A stretch of 32,259 nt of DNA, taken from the NCBI GenBank assembly GCA_004563715.1, contig SIRX01000061.1, positions 1-32,259 on the forward strand. The letters are read 5' to 3'. Under the pieces are notes generated by a model. It saw only the letters and a program-made list of their open reading frames with translations. It had not been told where the DNA came from and did no database searches. Below, piece by piece: positions 32,136 to 32,259 of this stretch (within the stretch, counting starts at the first letter, position 1; every line of letters starts with the position of its first letter). Both the position numbers and the translations under genes were made by a program. The stretch is from Actinomycetota bacterium. GTDB lineage: Bacteria > Actinomycetota > Rubrobacteria > Rubrobacterales > Rubrobacteraceae.

Positions 32136-32259
32136 CCGGATCCCATTGTCTGTACCACTCACGATGAGAGCCCTGGTACGGATTCTAGCTGCTCTGACGA
32201 ACCAGAGTCTTGGCCCGCCAGAGCTTCAATGGCCGCGAACTCCACTGGGGTCAGATATC
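32133..32259 (-). mobile_element. End of an IS3-like insertion sequence (continues beyond the window)
   Basis: The symporter reading frame breaks at TGACCGGATCCC, which starts with TG as IS3-family ends do and has the TGACC-G--CCC look of their terminal inverted repeats. A transposase C-terminus on the minus strand begins 26 nt inside. Only the right end is in the window, so the partner repeat and target duplication cannot be seen and the boundary is an estimate. Confidence 0.65.
32159..32259 (-). CDS. IS3-family transposase (OrfB/integrase core), C-terminal end, partial
   Basis: On the minus strand the last 32 codons read YLTPVEFAAIEALAGQDSGS and on to a TGA at 32161-32159. YLTPVEFAA matches the GYLTPxEFA motif at the very end of the rve integrase core in IS3-family transposases. 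The catalytic DDE residues would lie outside the window. Its closeness to the inferred element end (26 nt) fits the right end of an IS3-type element. Confidence 0.7.
   Translation of the reverse strand, partial: YLTPVEFAAIEALAGQDSGSSEQLESVPGLSS

Noticed and set aside
1-32259. CRISPR arrays, rRNA genes, tRNA genes or a replication origin
   Set aside because: No regularly spaced repeats, rRNA blocks, foldable tRNAs or DnaA-box clusters were seen on reading.

Overview
The window is high-GC bacterial DNA carrying the downstream half of the ribosomal-protein S10-spc-alpha supercluster, followed by mixed housekeeping genes. Gene order (rplF to rplQ, then ecfA1-ecfA2-ecfT-truA), GC-rich codons that nevertheless use the Ile codon ATA freely, many TTG and GTG starts, a separate gatCA and gatB, and an HdeD-like gene all suggest an actinobacterium of the Rubrobacter type. 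That assignment is inference from overall character; no search was run.

Layout. 1-8023: rpsH (3' end), rplF, rplR, rpsE, rpmD, rplO, secY, adk, map, infA, rpmJ, rpsM, rpsK, rpsD, rpoA and rplQ, tightly packed on the plus strand. A strong hairpin at 8061-8097 follows. 7968-11939: the ECF transporter core (two ATPases and EcfT), truA and a SAM-dependent O-methyltransferase. 11974-18381: a promoter, a cobalamin riboswitch and a four-gene operon of nrdA, nrdB and two genes that together resemble a split B12-independent methionine synthase (MetE). 18405-22329: a frameshifted Uma2-type gene (minus), gatC-gatA (plus), an HdeD-family membrane protein and an FHA-GGDEF protein (both minus). 22398-22427: a perfect 30-bp palindrome between the divergent GGDEF gene and gatB. 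22467-25168: gatB and a degenerate IlvD-like gene. 25439-28397: a class V aminotransferase, serA and a small YjzC-like gene. 28447-30742 (minus): an alpha/beta hydrolase, a HAD-family dehalogenase and a DeoR-family regulator. 31060-32259: a sodium:solute symporter gene broken by a frameshift and by an IS3-like element whose end is the right edge of the window.

The most notable system is the riboswitch operon. Both enzyme activities it encodes (ribonucleotide reduction and methionine synthesis) are B12-independent versions of steps that can also be done by B12-dependent enzymes, so a single B12-sensing RNA appears to switch on a package of B12 bypass enzymes. The NrdB protein has Phe at the radical-tyrosine position and Glu as its first metal ligand, the signature of the class Ic (Mn/Fe, tyrosyl-radical-free) reductases known from Chlamydia.

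Other points of interest are an IlvD paralogue that has lost its recognisable catalytic motifs, a symmetric promoter-like palindrome with an extended -10 motif on each strand, and two genes (ecfA1 and the GGDEF gene) with no ordinary start codon where one is expected.
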